A stretch of DNA of 45,573 bases. It comes from CAZZEX01 sp964653285 (GTDB taxonomy: Bacteria > Chloroflexota > Anaerolineae > B4-G1). Below the pieces are notes generated by a model that was not told where the DNA came from, did no database searches, and saw only the letters and a program-made list of their open reading frames with translations. The translations under genes were made by a program, and so were the position numbers. Location: positions 1 to 45,573 of the forward strand of contig CAZZEX010000035.1 of assembly GCA_964653285.1 (NCBI GenBank). Reading direction: 5' to 3'. Shown here in pieces: positions 1 through 8,641 of this stretch; position 1 is the first letter of the stretch; the number at the start of each line of letters is the position of its first letter.

Positions 1-2477
1 TCGGCCATCGCGACGCGGTTGCCGTGCGCCACCAGCACGCGCTTGAGTTCGGGCAATCGGCCTGCCTCTGCCTGCAGGTACAGCGGTTCAATGTAGAGCA
101 GCGTGCCGTCAATGGGAATGACGATCAGGTTGCCCCGGATGACCGAGGAGCCGCGCTGGTTCCACAACGTCAGTTGCTGCGAGATGTAGGGGTCCTGATC
201 AATGCGGGCCTCGACCTGCATCGGCCCGTAGACCAATGCCTCCTTGGAGAATTTGTAGACGCCCAGTTGGCCGTAATCGGGGCCGTCGGAATCGGCATAT
301 AGCCAGGCGATCATGTTCTGTTTGCCGGCCGGCACATAGGGGCGGATCATCATAAACTCCACCTCCTCCATGCCGGGCAGCCGCATGATGACGTAGTAAG
401 GCGATATCTGGGTCTCCCCCGTCTCCCGCATCTCTTTCGGCGTTTGCCACAGGTCCTCCTGGTTGTAGAAAACCCTCGGGTCCTGCATGTGATAGGCGGC
501 GTAGACGTCCGCCTGGATGCGGAACAGTTGCTCCGGGTAGCGCCAGTGCTCGCGCAGCGCTGTGTTCATCTCCTCACCGGCGGCGAACAGGTCGGGGAAG
601 ATGGTCCGGTAGGTCTGGATCAGCGGGTCGGAGGGGTCCACGATGTAGAACACCGTCTCGCCGGTGTAGGCATCTACCGTGACCTTCACGCTGTTGCGGA
701 TGTAGTTGAGGCCCCAGACGGGCTCCTCTGAAGACGCCCAGCCAGGCTTTGAGTAGGGGAAGTGGGCGCTCCATGTGTAGGCGTCGTACAGCCAGACGAT
801 GTGTCCGTCCACGATGACCGGGTAGGGGTCGGCGTCGAACCAGAGCATTGGGGCTAACGTATTCACCCGGTCGGAGAGGGAGCGGTGGAACAGGATGCGG
901 CTTTCGGGGCCGACGGCGCTTGAGATGAGGATGGGGGTGCTATCGAAATGGAGGGCGAAGGCCAACCGGCGCAGGAAGCCACCCAGCGGTACGCCGTCGT
1001 GGCCCTGATAGCGGATGTAGATGTTCTGGTCGCCGCTGGGGTAGTCGAACTCGTCCTCGGTGGTGTTGACGATGACGTAGTTGGTAGTCGCCTCGCCGAA
1101 GTAGATCTCCGGCCGGGTGATGACCAGCGCAGGGTCACCGCTTTGGGGTGGGATGTCGCGCACCAGGAGGTACGGCAGCCCCTCCTCGCTGACTTCGGCG
1201 ACAGGGCTCAGGCACAGCCCGTAGCCGTGTGTGTAAATGAGGTGTTGGTTGATCCACGTTCGCGCATCCTCACGCAGTTGCTCGACGTCCAGTTCGCGCG
1301 CTGCCAGTGTGACCTCGCGCAGGCAGCCGTCGAGCATGTAGCGGTCCACGTCCACGTCCACGAAGGTGTAGTAGGTGCGAATCTCCTGTAGTTGTTCGTA
1401 GGTGGTGCGCAGCGGCCGCCAGTCCCACAGCCGCACGTTGTCGAGAATGTCGGTGTTAGTCTCCAGTTGCTTCGCAGTGAACACGCCCGTGACCCGATAG
1501 TCGGACTCCTGCACGTCCTCCAGGCCGTAGGCGAAGCGGGTGAAGCGGATGTTGTGCTCGATGTAAGGCCGTTCCAGTGCCAGTTCGTTGGGTTGCACGA
1601 TGAAGCGCTGCACGAACGCCGGGTAGAGCGGGCCGAGGAATGAGAGGGCAATCCAGGCGATGCCCACGATGAGCAGCAATCGCCAGCGGCGGATAAAGAT
1701 GTTCGCGATGAGCAGCAGCGCGCCCAGCACGACCACGCCGGTCAACAGGTGCAAGAGCGGCAGGCGGGCGTGCACGTCGGTGTAGTCTGCGCCGAAGACC
1801 ACTCCCTGGGACGAATTGAGCAGCGCAAACCGCTGGAGTTGGTAGTCCACGGCTTTCCCCGCCAGAAAGAGCGCCCCCAGCACTGAGAGGTGCGTCGTCG
1901 CCGCTTGCTTCTGAATCTGCTGGGCGAAGAGGTACACGAGGCCGATTCCGATCAATGTCACCGTGATCAACACCAGCAGCCAGCCCACGAGAAAGTGGTA
2001 GAGCGGCAGTCTAAAGACGTAGAAACTGGCGTCGAGGCCGAAGATGGGGTCGCTCAGGCCGAAGGGGACAGCGTGGTGGAAGGTGAGGAAGGTCATCCAC
2101 CGAGTGCTTGCTTCCGAGGCCATCACCAGGGTGACGAAGGTTACCACCGCGCGCATGATGATGGTGAGCGCGCGTGAGCCGATGGTCAGGCGGTGTTGCT
2201 GGCGACTTTGCAGACGCAGCCGTAGTTGGCCAAGCAGCCGGCGTGGAATGAGGAACCAGTTGACGACTAATACGAGTATCACCAGCAGCCCGCCTGCCAG
2301 CCACAGGCCGGCCCGCGTCCACAGACTGGTCTGGTAGGTGCTCAGTTGCCCCAGGCTGTCGAACCACAGCCAGTCGGTGTAGATGCCTATCGTGCTGATG
2401 AAGACGACGAATAGGGCCACGAGCACTCCGGCAGCGATGAGATACCTGATGATGATGCGTTTTGATCTCTGTTCCAT
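1..2477 (-). CDS. UPF0182 family membrane protein, C-terminus beyond window
   Basis: The minus-strand frame is open from the ATG at 2477 to the window edge, about 825 codons, so the protein is partial at its C-terminus. The N-terminal third holds several hydrophobic segments (about residues 9-30, 50-72, 160-190, 245-265 and 268-285). A large, mostly soluble part follows. Shortly after the last membrane segment comes a stretch reading QRFIVQPNELALERPYI and then NIRFTRFAYGL, which is characteristic of UPF0182 (COG1615). Family members are near 900 residues, so little is missing. No biochemical function is established for the family; the topology suggests a membrane anchor with a large domain outside the cytoplasm. 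The start is supported by AAGGG a few bases upstream. The gene lies 30 bp downstream of a decayed toxin-antitoxin remnant and may once have been cotranscribed with efp. Confidence 0.88.
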   Translation of the reverse strand, partial: MEQRSKRIIIRYLIAAGVLVALFVVFISTIGIYTDWLWFDSLGQLSTYQTSLWTRAGLWLAGGLLVILVLVVNWFLIPRRLLGQLRLRLQSRQQHRLTIGSRALTIIMRAVVTFVTLVMASEASTRWMTFLTFHHAVPFGLSDPIFGLDASFYVFRLPLYHFLVGWLLVLITVTLIGIGLVYLFAQQIQKQAATTHLSVLGALFLAGKAVDYQLQRFALLNSSQGVVFGADYTDVHARLPLLHLLTGVVVLGALLLIANIFIRRWRLLLIVGIAWIALSFLGPLYPAFVQRFIVQPNELALERPYIEHNIRFTRFAYGLEDVQESDYRVTGVFTAKQLETNTDILDNVRLWDWRPLRTTYEQLQEIRTYYTFVDVDVDRYMLDGCLREVTLAARELDVEQLREDARTWINQHLIYTHGYGLCLSPVAEVSEEGLPYLLVRDIPPQSGDPALVITRPEIYFGEATTNYVIVNTTEDEFDYPSGDQNIYIRYQGHDGVPLGGFLRRLAFALHFDSTPILISSAVGPESRILFHRSLSDRVNTLAPMLWFDADPYPVIVDGHIVWLYDAYTWSAHFPYSKPGWASSEEPVWGLNYIRNSVKVTVDAYTGETVFYIVDPSDPLIQTYRTIFPDLFAAGEEMNTALREHWRYPEQLFRIQADVYAAYHMQDPRVFYNQEDLWQTPKEMRETGETQISPYYVIMRLPGMEEVEFMMIRPYVPAGKQNMIAWLYADSDGPDYGQLGVYKFSKEALVYGPMQVEARIDQDPYISQQLTLWNQRGSSVIRGNLIVIPIDGTLLYIEPLYLQAEAGRLPELKRVLVAHGNRVAMA

Positions 2478-2507
2478 TATCAGCCCTTTGATGCGTAAGA
2501 TGTGACC

Positions 2508-2820
2508 CTATGCCTCACTCTCCTGTGCTAACTGCTCCAGGAAATCGGCAAAGGCTAGCAGCTCGCTCCGTACCTGCTCCCAGGTGGGGACCAGACTGTT
2601 CATCAATGCCTCCATACGTCCCGGGTCCAGGTTGACCGCGTACACGTGGCGCACCAGGTGACGAAACTTGCGATATTCGTCTATACCGGGTCTTCAGAAG
2701 CGCCGCTGCCTGCCGGGCTAAAACCCAGGCACGCTCTCGCCGTTCCGCTGCCTGCCGCTGTTGCGCTTGCCAGCGCGCCCGTGCTGCACGCCGATACACC
2801 TCCATCTCGTGCAGCGTCAT
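2508..2820 (-). pseudogene. Fused remnant of MNT nucleotidyltransferase antitoxin and HEPN (HepT-like) toxin
   Basis: Two partial genes meet here in different frames. From the ATG at 2820 to about 2683 the frame encodes 46 residues beginning MTLHEMEVYRRAARARWQ and ending in LLKTRY. This resembles the N-terminal helix of MNT-domain antitoxins, just before the expected GSxxxG nucleotidyltransferase motif. The first frame then turns to nonsense. From 2684 to the stop at 2508 another frame encodes 58 residues starting IDEYRKFRHLVRHVYAVNL and ending FADFLEQLAQESEA, which looks like the C-terminal helices of a HEPN toxin of the HepT type. The catalytic parts of both proteins are missing, as if one deletion joined the 5' end of the antitoxin gene to the 3' end of the toxin gene near 2683. 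Neither half should be active. Family assignment is from memory of these sequences. Confidence 0.62.
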
Positions 2821-2917
2821 ACCAATCGCTGTCTTCTCTTGCCCAGGCTGCATCTCCGCTACGCCTTTCACAAATCGCCTCCCAGTAGATGCCGGCCCTT
2901 TTTGGCAATCTGCGCTT

Positions 2918-3475
2918 CTACACCCGCGTGACATACTCGCCGGTGCGGGTGTCCACGCGGATCACGTCGCCCTGCTCGACGAAGAGCGGCACCTGCACCT
3001 CCAGACCAGTCTCCAGCGTCACTTTCTTTACCGCGCCGGTGGCCGTGTCGCCAGCGATGGCCATCACTGCCTCGACTACCTCCAGGTCCACCGTCGTCGG
3101 CAGTTCCACGTCCAGTGGTTCCTCTTCGTAAGTTGCCAGCACCAGTGTTGTTCCCTCTTTGAGATAGCGAACCTGGTCGCCCAGCACAGAGGTGGACAAG
3201 GCCGTCTGCTCGTAGGTCTCGGTGTCCATGAAGTGATACAGGTCGCCGTCAGTGTAAATATATTGTACTCCCCGTCGCTCAATGCGGATGTCCTGCACCC
3301 GGTCGCCGGAGATGAAGTTGTGCTGGATGGTCGCGCCAGTGCGCAGATTGCGCAGCGTGGTGCGGATGACCGCCTTGCCCCGCCCTGGCTTGTGATGTTG
3401 GTACTCCAGCACTTTGTACAGTTCGTTATCCATCGTGAAGGTGACACCTCTACGCAACTCATTGACGCCAATCAT
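2918..3475 (-). CDS. efp: Elongation factor P
   Basis: This 185-residue protein has the normal EF-P length and runs through the N-terminal KOW-like domain, the OB domain and the C-terminal OB domain. EF-P binds the ribosome between the P and E sites and relieves stalling at proline runs. The loop that carries the modified residue reads HHKPGRGKAV, so residue 32 is Arg where Escherichia coli has the beta-lysylated Lys34. No EarP or EpmA gene is visible in the window, so whether Arg32 is modified cannot be told. The C-terminus reads GDVIRVDTRTGEYVTRV, typical of the family. The ATG at 3475 follows a GGGAGGAAA ribosome site (3482-3490 on the plus strand) and a good promoter at 3505-3532. It overlaps no real gene. 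Confidence 0.97.
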   Translation of the reverse strand: MIGVNELRRGVTFTMDNELYKVLEYQHHKPGRGKAVIRTTLRNLRTGATIQHNFISGDRVQDIRIERRGVQYIYTDGDLYHFMDTETYEQTALSTSVLGDQVRYLKEGTTLVLATYEEEPLDVELPTTVDLEVVEAVMAIAGDTATGAVKKVTLETGLEVQVPLFVEQGDVIRVDTRTGEYVTRV

Positions 3476-3504
3476 AGCCCGTTTCCTCCCATAGAATTGC
3501 CTGG

Positions 3505-3532
3505 ATTATACCCGTTCTGCCCGTACCGTCAA
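3505..3532 (-). promoter_or_regulatory. Sigma-70-type promoter of efp
   Basis: On the minus strand TTGACG (3532-3527) is followed after 16 bp by TATAAT (3510-3505). Transcription should start near 3498, giving a leader of about 20 nt that carries the ribosome site of efp. Confidence 0.8.
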
Positions 3533-3802
3533 CCACTCCTGCCCGTGCTGTCAAATGCGTCGCTCTTTGTCTTTGCCCTGCCGCCCGTAACCTGCCTGTA
3601 ACCCGGCTGTAACGCCGTTTTGCCTGAAGCCAGGTACAATGGGGGTGATTGGCGTCGGCTCCACTGCCGCGCTGCATTGGACTTTTCTTGATCTGTCAAA
3701 TGACGGTAGGCAGTAGACGGCATACAGTAAACAGGGCATCCCTCCCTGCCTGCCGTATGCTTTCTACCGTCTACCATTACCATTACTGGCTGTGCTCTTG
3801 GC
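3533..3802. other. Intergenic region between divergent efp and LCP genes
   Basis: No gene is supported here. Near 3585-3615 the word CTGTAAC recurs in three near copies. A TACAAT hexamer at 3635-3640 could be a -10 element for the downstream gene, but no well-spaced -35 is seen. The rest is the imperfect palindromic element at 3705-3775. Confidence 0.6.
3705..3775. repeat. Imperfect palindrome made of GTAGACGG-like words
   Basis: The left arm (3705-3736) contains GGCAGTAGACGGCATAC and ACAGGG. The right arm (3744-3775) contains CCCTGCC, GCCGTATGC and CCGTCTACC, roughly its reverse complement. The arms are mosaics of the same short words rather than exact copies. It belongs with the other word-type repeats in this window, for example 29501-29575. 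Confidence 0.6.
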
Positions 3803-3814
3803 TTGGGAGGCGAG

Positions 3815-5635
3815 ATGACATTGGTCCAGGAAAATCTGCGAAGGGGAATGAGGGCAGCCCGGGCCGGACGAAGGGCAGAGGCCAGGGCCGCCTTTCAGTC
3901 CGTGCTGGACGAGAACCCGGTCAACGAGACAGCACTTTTGTGGCTGGGCTACCTGGCCGATGACCCCCACGCCAGCCTGACCTACATCACCCAGGCGCTG
4001 GAGGCCCATCTGCAGAGCCCCCGCGCTTATGCGGCGCTGCGGTGGGCGTGGCGACGAGTGGCTGCCCCGCCTGCTGGGGCAGCCTCTGAGAGGCGTGGGG
4101 CCATTTCCCCGTCAGGGCCTCCCCGACATCGGCGGAGGGCACAACAGGCGGTAGCGAGGCTGCCCGCACTGGGGATGCTGCTCCTGCTGGTCGCGATAGT
4201 CGGGTGGACGGCTGGTCTTCCACTGCTGACTGAGGCTCCGGCCATGGCGGCTCTGGCCTCCGCCCCCCTCAGTTCTCCTCCGCCGACGACTGCCGATCTC
4301 CCTGTCCCCTCGACAATGCCTGCTCCCACCCCTAGCCCGACCCACATGCCCTTGCCTACTTGTACCCCCTCACCAACTCCCAGCTTGACGCCGATACCTT
4401 CTCCTTCGCCCACTCCCTCGCCCGTCGGCCTTGTTGTTCCAGAACCTTTCCCCATCCCTGGTCCGAAAGCCTTTGTGCCCTCCACTACGCTTCCTATCCC
4501 CACTCCTGTCTTACCCGTCCCGGTGGCCGCGGACGCCGTCAACATCGTCGTCCTGGGCAGTGACCAGCGTCCAGACTGGTCAGAGTGGCATACCGATGTC
4601 GTTCAGGTCGTCTCCATCCAGCGTGACCGGGGAGCGGTCTCTGTCATCTCCATCCCACGTGACCTCTACCTCTACATCCCTGGCTTCTGGATGAGCCGGA
4701 TCAATTTTGCCGACTTCTACGGGGAGGCTCATGGCTACGAGGGGGGCGGCCCGGCGCTGGTGCGGGACACGCTACTCTATAACCTGGGCATCCGGGTGGA
4801 TTATTACGTCCGCACCAACTTCGACGGCCTGATTGGCATCGTGGACACGATGGGCGGGGTGGACGTCCCTGTCCACTGCCGTCTCAGCGACCATTGGCCC
4901 TACCCGGACGATAACGGAGAGTATCCCATCCTGACCATGGAGCCGGGGGTGCATCACATGGACGGGGAGACCGCCCTCTGGTACGCCCGTTCGCGGAAGA
5001 CCACCAGCGTCTTCGCCCGCGAAAGACGCCAGCAGCAGGTACTTCAGTCTCTCTGGCACAAGGCACGGGACGCGGGGATGCTCTCTCGGGTTCCGGCCCT
5101 GTGGAAGCAAGGGCAGGACATGGTGGCGACGGACCTGGCATTCGCCGACGTCCTGGACCTGGCGCGAGTAGCCCTCACGCTGGAGGATCAGAACGTGCGC
5201 TTCTACAACATCGGCGCAGGCGTGCTGACTCCGTGGACGACACCTTACGGCGGATCTGTCTTTCTCCCCTGCTGGGGGGAGATTCAGCCCATCGTGGCAG
5301 AGGCGATGGCTCCCGTCCCCGAGGCTCGCCTGGGCCGTACTTACATGCCGGTCGAGGTGTGGAATGGAACCTCCAACCCGGACTGGGATCTGCTGGCGGC
5401 GGATCGGCTGTATCGGGCTGGGTTCCCGGCTGTGGTCGGCGAATCGGACCAGCGGGACTACGCCGAGACCCAGTTGATCATCTTCAGCAAGCAGGTCAAG
5501 GGCACCGGGGTGGGGTACCTGCAAGAGATGTTCCGCGTCCCGGACAGCCAGGTGATCCAGCGACCGGGCGAGTCCTCCACGTTCGGCTTCCGCCTGATCA
5601 TAGGCGCCGATTATCAGACCTGTCCTCAATCCTAG
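3815..5635 (+). CDS. LytR-CpsA-Psr (LCP) family protein with TPR-like N-terminus
   Basis: This 606-residue protein starts at the ATG at 3815, four bases after GGGAGG; an upstream in-frame TTG at 3803 overlaps that ribosome site and is less likely. Residues 1-80 look like a TPR-type helical repeat. A single membrane segment lies near 116-139. A Pro/Ser/Thr-rich linker follows to about residue 235. The LCP domain (about 242-420) begins VNIVVLGSDQRP, with IPRDLY and later WYARSRK and FARERRQQQV, the acidic and Arg residues expected to bind polyprenyl pyrophosphate. The C-terminal 150 residues contain a LytR_C-like domain starting PVEVWNGTSNP. Such enzymes transfer glycopolymers from lipid carriers to the cell wall or envelope outside the membrane. 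The fused TPR segment on the cytoplasmic side is unusual. Confidence 0.9.
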   Translation: MTLVQENLRRGMRAARAGRRAEARAAFQSVLDENPVNETALLWLGYLADDPHASLTYITQALEAHLQSPRAYAALRWAWRRVAAPPAGAASERRGAISPSGPPRHRRRAQQAVARLPALGMLLLLVAIVGWTAGLPLLTEAPAMAALASAPLSSPPPTTADLPVPSTMPAPTPSPTHMPLPTCTPSPTPSLTPIPSPSPTPSPVGLVVPEPFPIPGPKAFVPSTTLPIPTPVLPVPVAADAVNIVVLGSDQRPDWSEWHTDVVQVVSIQRDRGAVSVISIPRDLYLYIPGFWMSRINFADFYGEAHGYEGGGPALVRDTLLYNLGIRVDYYVRTNFDGLIGIVDTMGGVDVPVHCRLSDHWPYPDDNGEYPILTMEPGVHHMDGETALWYARSRKTTSVFARERRQQQVLQSLWHKARDAGMLSRVPALWKQGQDMVATDLAFADVLDLARVALTLEDQNVRFYNIGAGVLTPWTTPYGGSVFLPCWGEIQPIVAEAMAPVPEARLGRTYMPVEVWNGTSNPDWDLLAADRLYRAGFPAVVGESDQRDYAETQLIIFSKQVKGTGVGYLQEMFRVPDSQVIQRPGESSTFGFRLIIGADYQTCPQS

Positions 5636-5794
5636 AGCGCAAGCCCATCCGTATCGGCCCAAGGATTCCTGGTCACCGCCTCTCTGCGGCCCGATCGTCC
5701 GGCCCCGCCTGAGCGTAGGGGTGGAGGTAGTGTTCGTCTTAACCCTCGCGCTCCTCATCATCCTGCCTCGCTACGCTGTCGTTCTGGTCAAGTA

Positions 5795-5824
5795 TTAGAC
5801 AACCCCCCCAACTTGGGCTATAAT
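5795..5824 (+). promoter_or_regulatory. Probable promoter of the hisS run
   Basis: A perfect TATAAT (5819-5824) is preceded after 18 bp by TTAGAC (5795-5800), a poor -35. The start site would be near 5831, leaving a leader of about 24 nt with AGGAGG at 5841-5846 before the hisS ATG. The -10 is convincing, the -35 is not. Confidence 0.6.
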
Positions 5825-5854
5825 AGCGTGTATCTGTGACAGGAGGCTTATCCT

Positions 5855-7138
5855 ATGCCCCGCTATCAGCGACCCACCGGAACCCTGGACGTCCTGCCGG
5901 AGGATCAGCATTACTGGGATCACGTGCGTGCCCGGGCGCGGTACCTGGCGGAACTGGCCGGTTTTGAGCGCATTGACGTGCCTGTTTTCGAGGCGACTGA
6001 GCTATTCGCCCGGGGCATTGGCGTTGGGACCGACGTGGTGGACAAGGAGATGTACACGTTCACCGATAAAGGAGGAAATCAACTGGCCTTGCGGCCGGAG
6101 TTCACCGCTGGCGTGGTGCGCGCCTACATCGAAAATGGGCTCCGCGTGCGTGCCCAGCCGCAGAAACTCTACTCCTTCGGCCCCATCTTTCGCTATGACC
6201 GGCCCCAGGCGGGCAGATACCGCCAGTTTACCCAGTTCAACGTCGAGATTTTAGGTGAGCGGGATCCCGCCGCTGACGTGGAGGTGATGGCGCTGGTGTG
6301 GGACCTCTACGCCGGTCTGGGCTTCCGCGACCTGGTGTTTCAATTCAACTCGACCGGTTGCCCGCGCTGCCGGCCGGGTTACGTGGCGGCGCTGAAGGCG
6401 TATTATGCCGAGCATCGCGACGAGGTGTGCGAGGACTGCCATCGGCGGCTGGAGCGCAGCCCGCTGCGCGTGCTCGACTGCAAGGCCGACCAGTGCCAGC
6501 CAGTCATTGCAGGTGCTCCCCATTTCCTCGATCACCTATGCGATGAGTGTGCCGAGCACTTCCGCACCCTGCGCGAGTACCTGGACCTGCTGGGCCGGCG
6601 TTACGTCATCAACCACCGGCTGGTGCGCGGGCTCGATTATTACACCAAGACAGTCTTCGAGGTCTGGGCGGCTGGGATTGGCGCGCAAGCGGCCGTCTGC
6701 GGCGGTGGTCGGTACGACGGCCTGATCGAACTGTTGGGCGGCCCGCCAACTCCGGGCGTGGGTGTGGCCGTGGGGCTGGAGCGTATCATCCTGGCGATGA
6801 AGGGCCTGGGCGTGGAGGTGCCCTCCTTGCCGAAACCGCCGGTTTTCCTGGCGCATCTGGGGCCGCAGGCCAAGCGGGAGGCATTACGGCTGGTAGATGC
6901 GCTGCGCCGGGAGGACGTAGGGGCGTGGATCGCGTTTGGGAAGCGAGGGTTGAAGAGCCAACTTCGCGAGGCCGGCAAGCGTGCCGTTCGCTATGCCGTC
7001 ATCCTGGGGGAGAGCGAGTTGGCGACCGGGACGGCGACGGTGCGGGATATGCAGGCGGGGGAGCAGGTGAGTGTGGAACTGGCAGGGTTGGTGGAGTGGC
7101 TGAAAGCGCGGGTATCAGGGTCCCTCGATCTGAGTTGA
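5855..7138 (+). CDS. hisS: Histidine--tRNA ligase
   Basis: The enzyme charges tRNA-His with histidine using ATP in the cytoplasm. The 427 residues match the usual length. The start MPRYQRPTGTLDVLPEDQ is typical, with AGGAGG nine bases upstream. Class II motif 2 is seen as FRYDRPQAGRYRQFTQFNVE, and the histidine-specific signature as LVRGLDYYTKTVFEVW. Motif 3 is in GVGVAVGLERI. A Cys-rich insertion (CPRC, CEDC, CDEC) sits between them, as in many bacterial HisRS. The anticodon-binding domain occupies the last 100 residues. It is the first gene of a tight run with nadK, which starts one base after its stop. Confidence 0.97.
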   Translation: MPRYQRPTGTLDVLPEDQHYWDHVRARARYLAELAGFERIDVPVFEATELFARGIGVGTDVVDKEMYTFTDKGGNQLALRPEFTAGVVRAYIENGLRVRAQPQKLYSFGPIFRYDRPQAGRYRQFTQFNVEILGERDPAADVEVMALVWDLYAGLGFRDLVFQFNSTGCPRCRPGYVAALKAYYAEHRDEVCEDCHRRLERSPLRVLDCKADQCQPVIAGAPHFLDHLCDECAEHFRTLREYLDLLGRRYVINHRLVRGLDYYTKTVFEVWAAGIGAQAAVCGGGRYDGLIELLGGPPTPGVGVAVGLERIILAMKGLGVEVPSLPKPPVFLAHLGPQAKREALRLVDALRREDVGAWIAFGKRGLKSQLREAGKRAVRYAVILGESELATGTATVRDMQAGEQVSVELAGLVEWLKARVSGSLDLS

Positions 7139-7139
7139 C

Positions 7140-8009
7140 GTGAAGAGAATCGGCATCCTCTACAGCCCTCGTGTTGCTCAAGCACACCCTTTGGCAGAGG
7201 AAATGGCCGCGTGGATGGAGCAGCGGGGACGGCAAGCGCAGGTCTGCACAGCAGACGACGCCCCGGTTGTACTCTGCTTGCAAGAAGCCGATCTGCTGGT
7301 GACACTGGGTGGCGACGGCTCGATTCTGCGGGCAGCACGGGTTGCGGCCCCTTACGGCGCTCTGATTCTGGGGGTCAACCTGGGGCGGGTGGGGTTCCTC
7401 ACCGAGGCCGAGCCGGAGACGTGGCGGGGTGTCCTGTCACGGGCGTTGGCCGGCGACTACTGGGTCGAGGAGCGGATGATGCTTCGTGTCGTAACCCAAC
7501 AGGGCAATGAGGTGCTGGGGCAGGCCGAGGCGCTGAACGACGTGGTGGTGGGACGGGGAGCACGGGCTCGCGTGGTGCACCTGCACACCGAGGTTGACGG
7601 GGGGTACCTGGCCACGTACGTCGCCGATGGCCTCATCGTTGCCACGCCGACGGGGAGCACCGCCTACGCACTGGCGGCCGGAGGGCCGGTGCTGCCGCCG
7701 CAGTTGCGCAACATCCTTCTGGTGCCGGTCGCGCCGCACCTGAGCATGGAGCGTCCCATTGTCCTGTCCGAGGGGGTCACAGTCCACATCGCCGTCACCG
7801 GCGGCCGGCCGGCGGTATTGACGGTGGACGGAGAGGTGCAAGCGGAACTGGAGGATAGGGACGAGGTGGTGGTGGAGGCCAGTCCACACGTGGCCCGCTT
7901 TGCGCGGGTGCAAGAGAAGACGTACTTCTACAAGACGCTGGTGGCGCGGTTGGTGCCACGGAATCAAATTCCAAATTCCAAATCCCAAATCTCGAGTCTC
8001 AGAGCCTAA
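7140..8009 (+). CDS. nadK: NAD kinase
   Basis: The protein phosphorylates NAD+ to NADP+ using ATP or polyphosphate. It has 289 residues, close to family length. GGDGS at residues 57-61 is the phosphate-binding motif with the catalytic Asp; NDVVV near 133 and TPTGSTAYALAAGGP near 170 are the other family blocks. The start is GTG at 7140, one base after the hisS stop, so translation is probably coupled. The last 14 residues (RNQIPNSKSQISSL and the two after) are not family sequence. They are encoded by a run of short repeated words (7962-8008), so the natural C-terminus seems to have been replaced or extended by the repeat. Confidence 0.95.
   Translation: MKRIGILYSPRVAQAHPLAEEMAAWMEQRGRQAQVCTADDAPVVLCLQEADLLVTLGGDGSILRAARVAAPYGALILGVNLGRVGFLTEAEPETWRGVLSRALAGDYWVEERMMLRVVTQQGNEVLGQAEALNDVVVGRGARARVVHLHTEVDGGYLATYVADGLIVATPTGSTAYALAAGGPVLPPQLRNILLVPVAPHLSMERPIVLSEGVTVHIAVTGGRPAVLTVDGEVQAELEDRDEVVVEASPHVARFARVQEKTYFYKTLVARLVPRNQIPNSKSQISSLRA
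7962..8008. repeat. Word-type repeat forming the 3' end of nadK
   Basis: The words AAATTCC and AAATCCC/AAATCTC recur back to back. The 15-mer at 7986-8000 matches 9893-9907 inside recN with one mismatch, so the same repeat family sits in two genes 1.9 kb apart. Confidence 0.65.
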
Positions 8010-8024
8010 TCTGGAGTCAAAAGC

Positions 8025-8567
8025 ATGGCCGAACCAATGCATTGCGTGAACCACCCTGATGTCGAGACTTACCTGCGCTGCAATAAGTGCGGGCGGCCCA
8101 TTTGTTCCAAGTGCGCGGTGCTGACGCCGGTCGGCTACCGCTGCCGGGACTGCATCAATACCCAGCAGCAGGTCTTCTACACCGGTTTCCGTTCCGTCCA
8201 CTACCTGATCGCTGCTGCGGTTGCATTGCCTCTGGCGCTGGTGGCGGGCTGGCTTATCCCCAGCCTGGGCTGGTACGCCATCATCCTGGGGCCGCTGGCG
8301 GGCGGGGGCATCGCCGAGGTGGCGCACTGGGCCATCCGCCGTCGGCGCGGGCAGTATACCTGGCTGGTCGTATGTGGTTGTATCGTCGTGGGGACGCTGC
8401 CCCGGTTATTGCGCATCCTGTTTACCTTCATCTGGCCTGTGGTTGACCCCGCAGCGGCAGGGTACTACGTTGCCTCTGGGCTGATGGGGCTGCTGTGGGA
8501 CGTCGTCTACCTGGTGGCGGCAACAGCCACGGCCTATGCCCGGCTGCGCCCCGGGCAGCGCGTGTAG
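8025..8567 (+). CDS. Membrane protein with N-terminal B-box-like zinc finger
   Basis: The 180-residue protein opens with a Cys/His-rich segment: CVNHPDVETYLRCNKCGRPI, then CSKCAV and CRDC, which fits a B-box-type zinc-binding fold. About four hydrophobic segments follow (roughly residues 55-78, 82-100, 110-130 and 150-172), so the finger is probably cytoplasmic and tethered to the membrane. Proteins of this plan are common in Chloroflexota, Actinobacteria and Firmicutes and have no firm function. It lies 15 bp after nadK and should share its transcript. A stable hairpin at 8588-8607 lies just downstream, before recN. Confidence 0.8.
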   Translation: MAEPMHCVNHPDVETYLRCNKCGRPICSKCAVLTPVGYRCRDCINTQQQVFYTGFRSVHYLIAAAVALPLALVAGWLIPSLGWYAIILGPLAGGGIAEVAHWAIRRRRGQYTWLVVCGCIVVGTLPRLLRILFTFIWPVVDPAAAGYYVASGLMGLLWDVVYLVAATATAYARLRPGQRV

Positions 8568-8587
8568 GGCAGGCTTTTGAGTCTGCT

Positions 8588-8607
8588 GGCAGCCCCGGCA
8601 GGCTGCC
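8588..8607 (+). terminator. Hairpin between zinc-finger gene and recN
   Basis: GGCAGCC (8588-8594) and GGCTGCC (8601-8607) form a perfect 7-bp GC stem with a 6-nt loop. No T tract follows, so it may attenuate rather than end transcription into recN. Confidence 0.4.
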
Positions 8608-8641
8608 CCACTTGGGTCGGTTGCTGTGCAGGAGGTAGGGC

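Noticed and set aside
4772..5761. 329-residue minus-strand ORF opposite the LCP gene
   Set aside because: No recognisable family; shadow of a clear LCP domain in GC-rich DNA.
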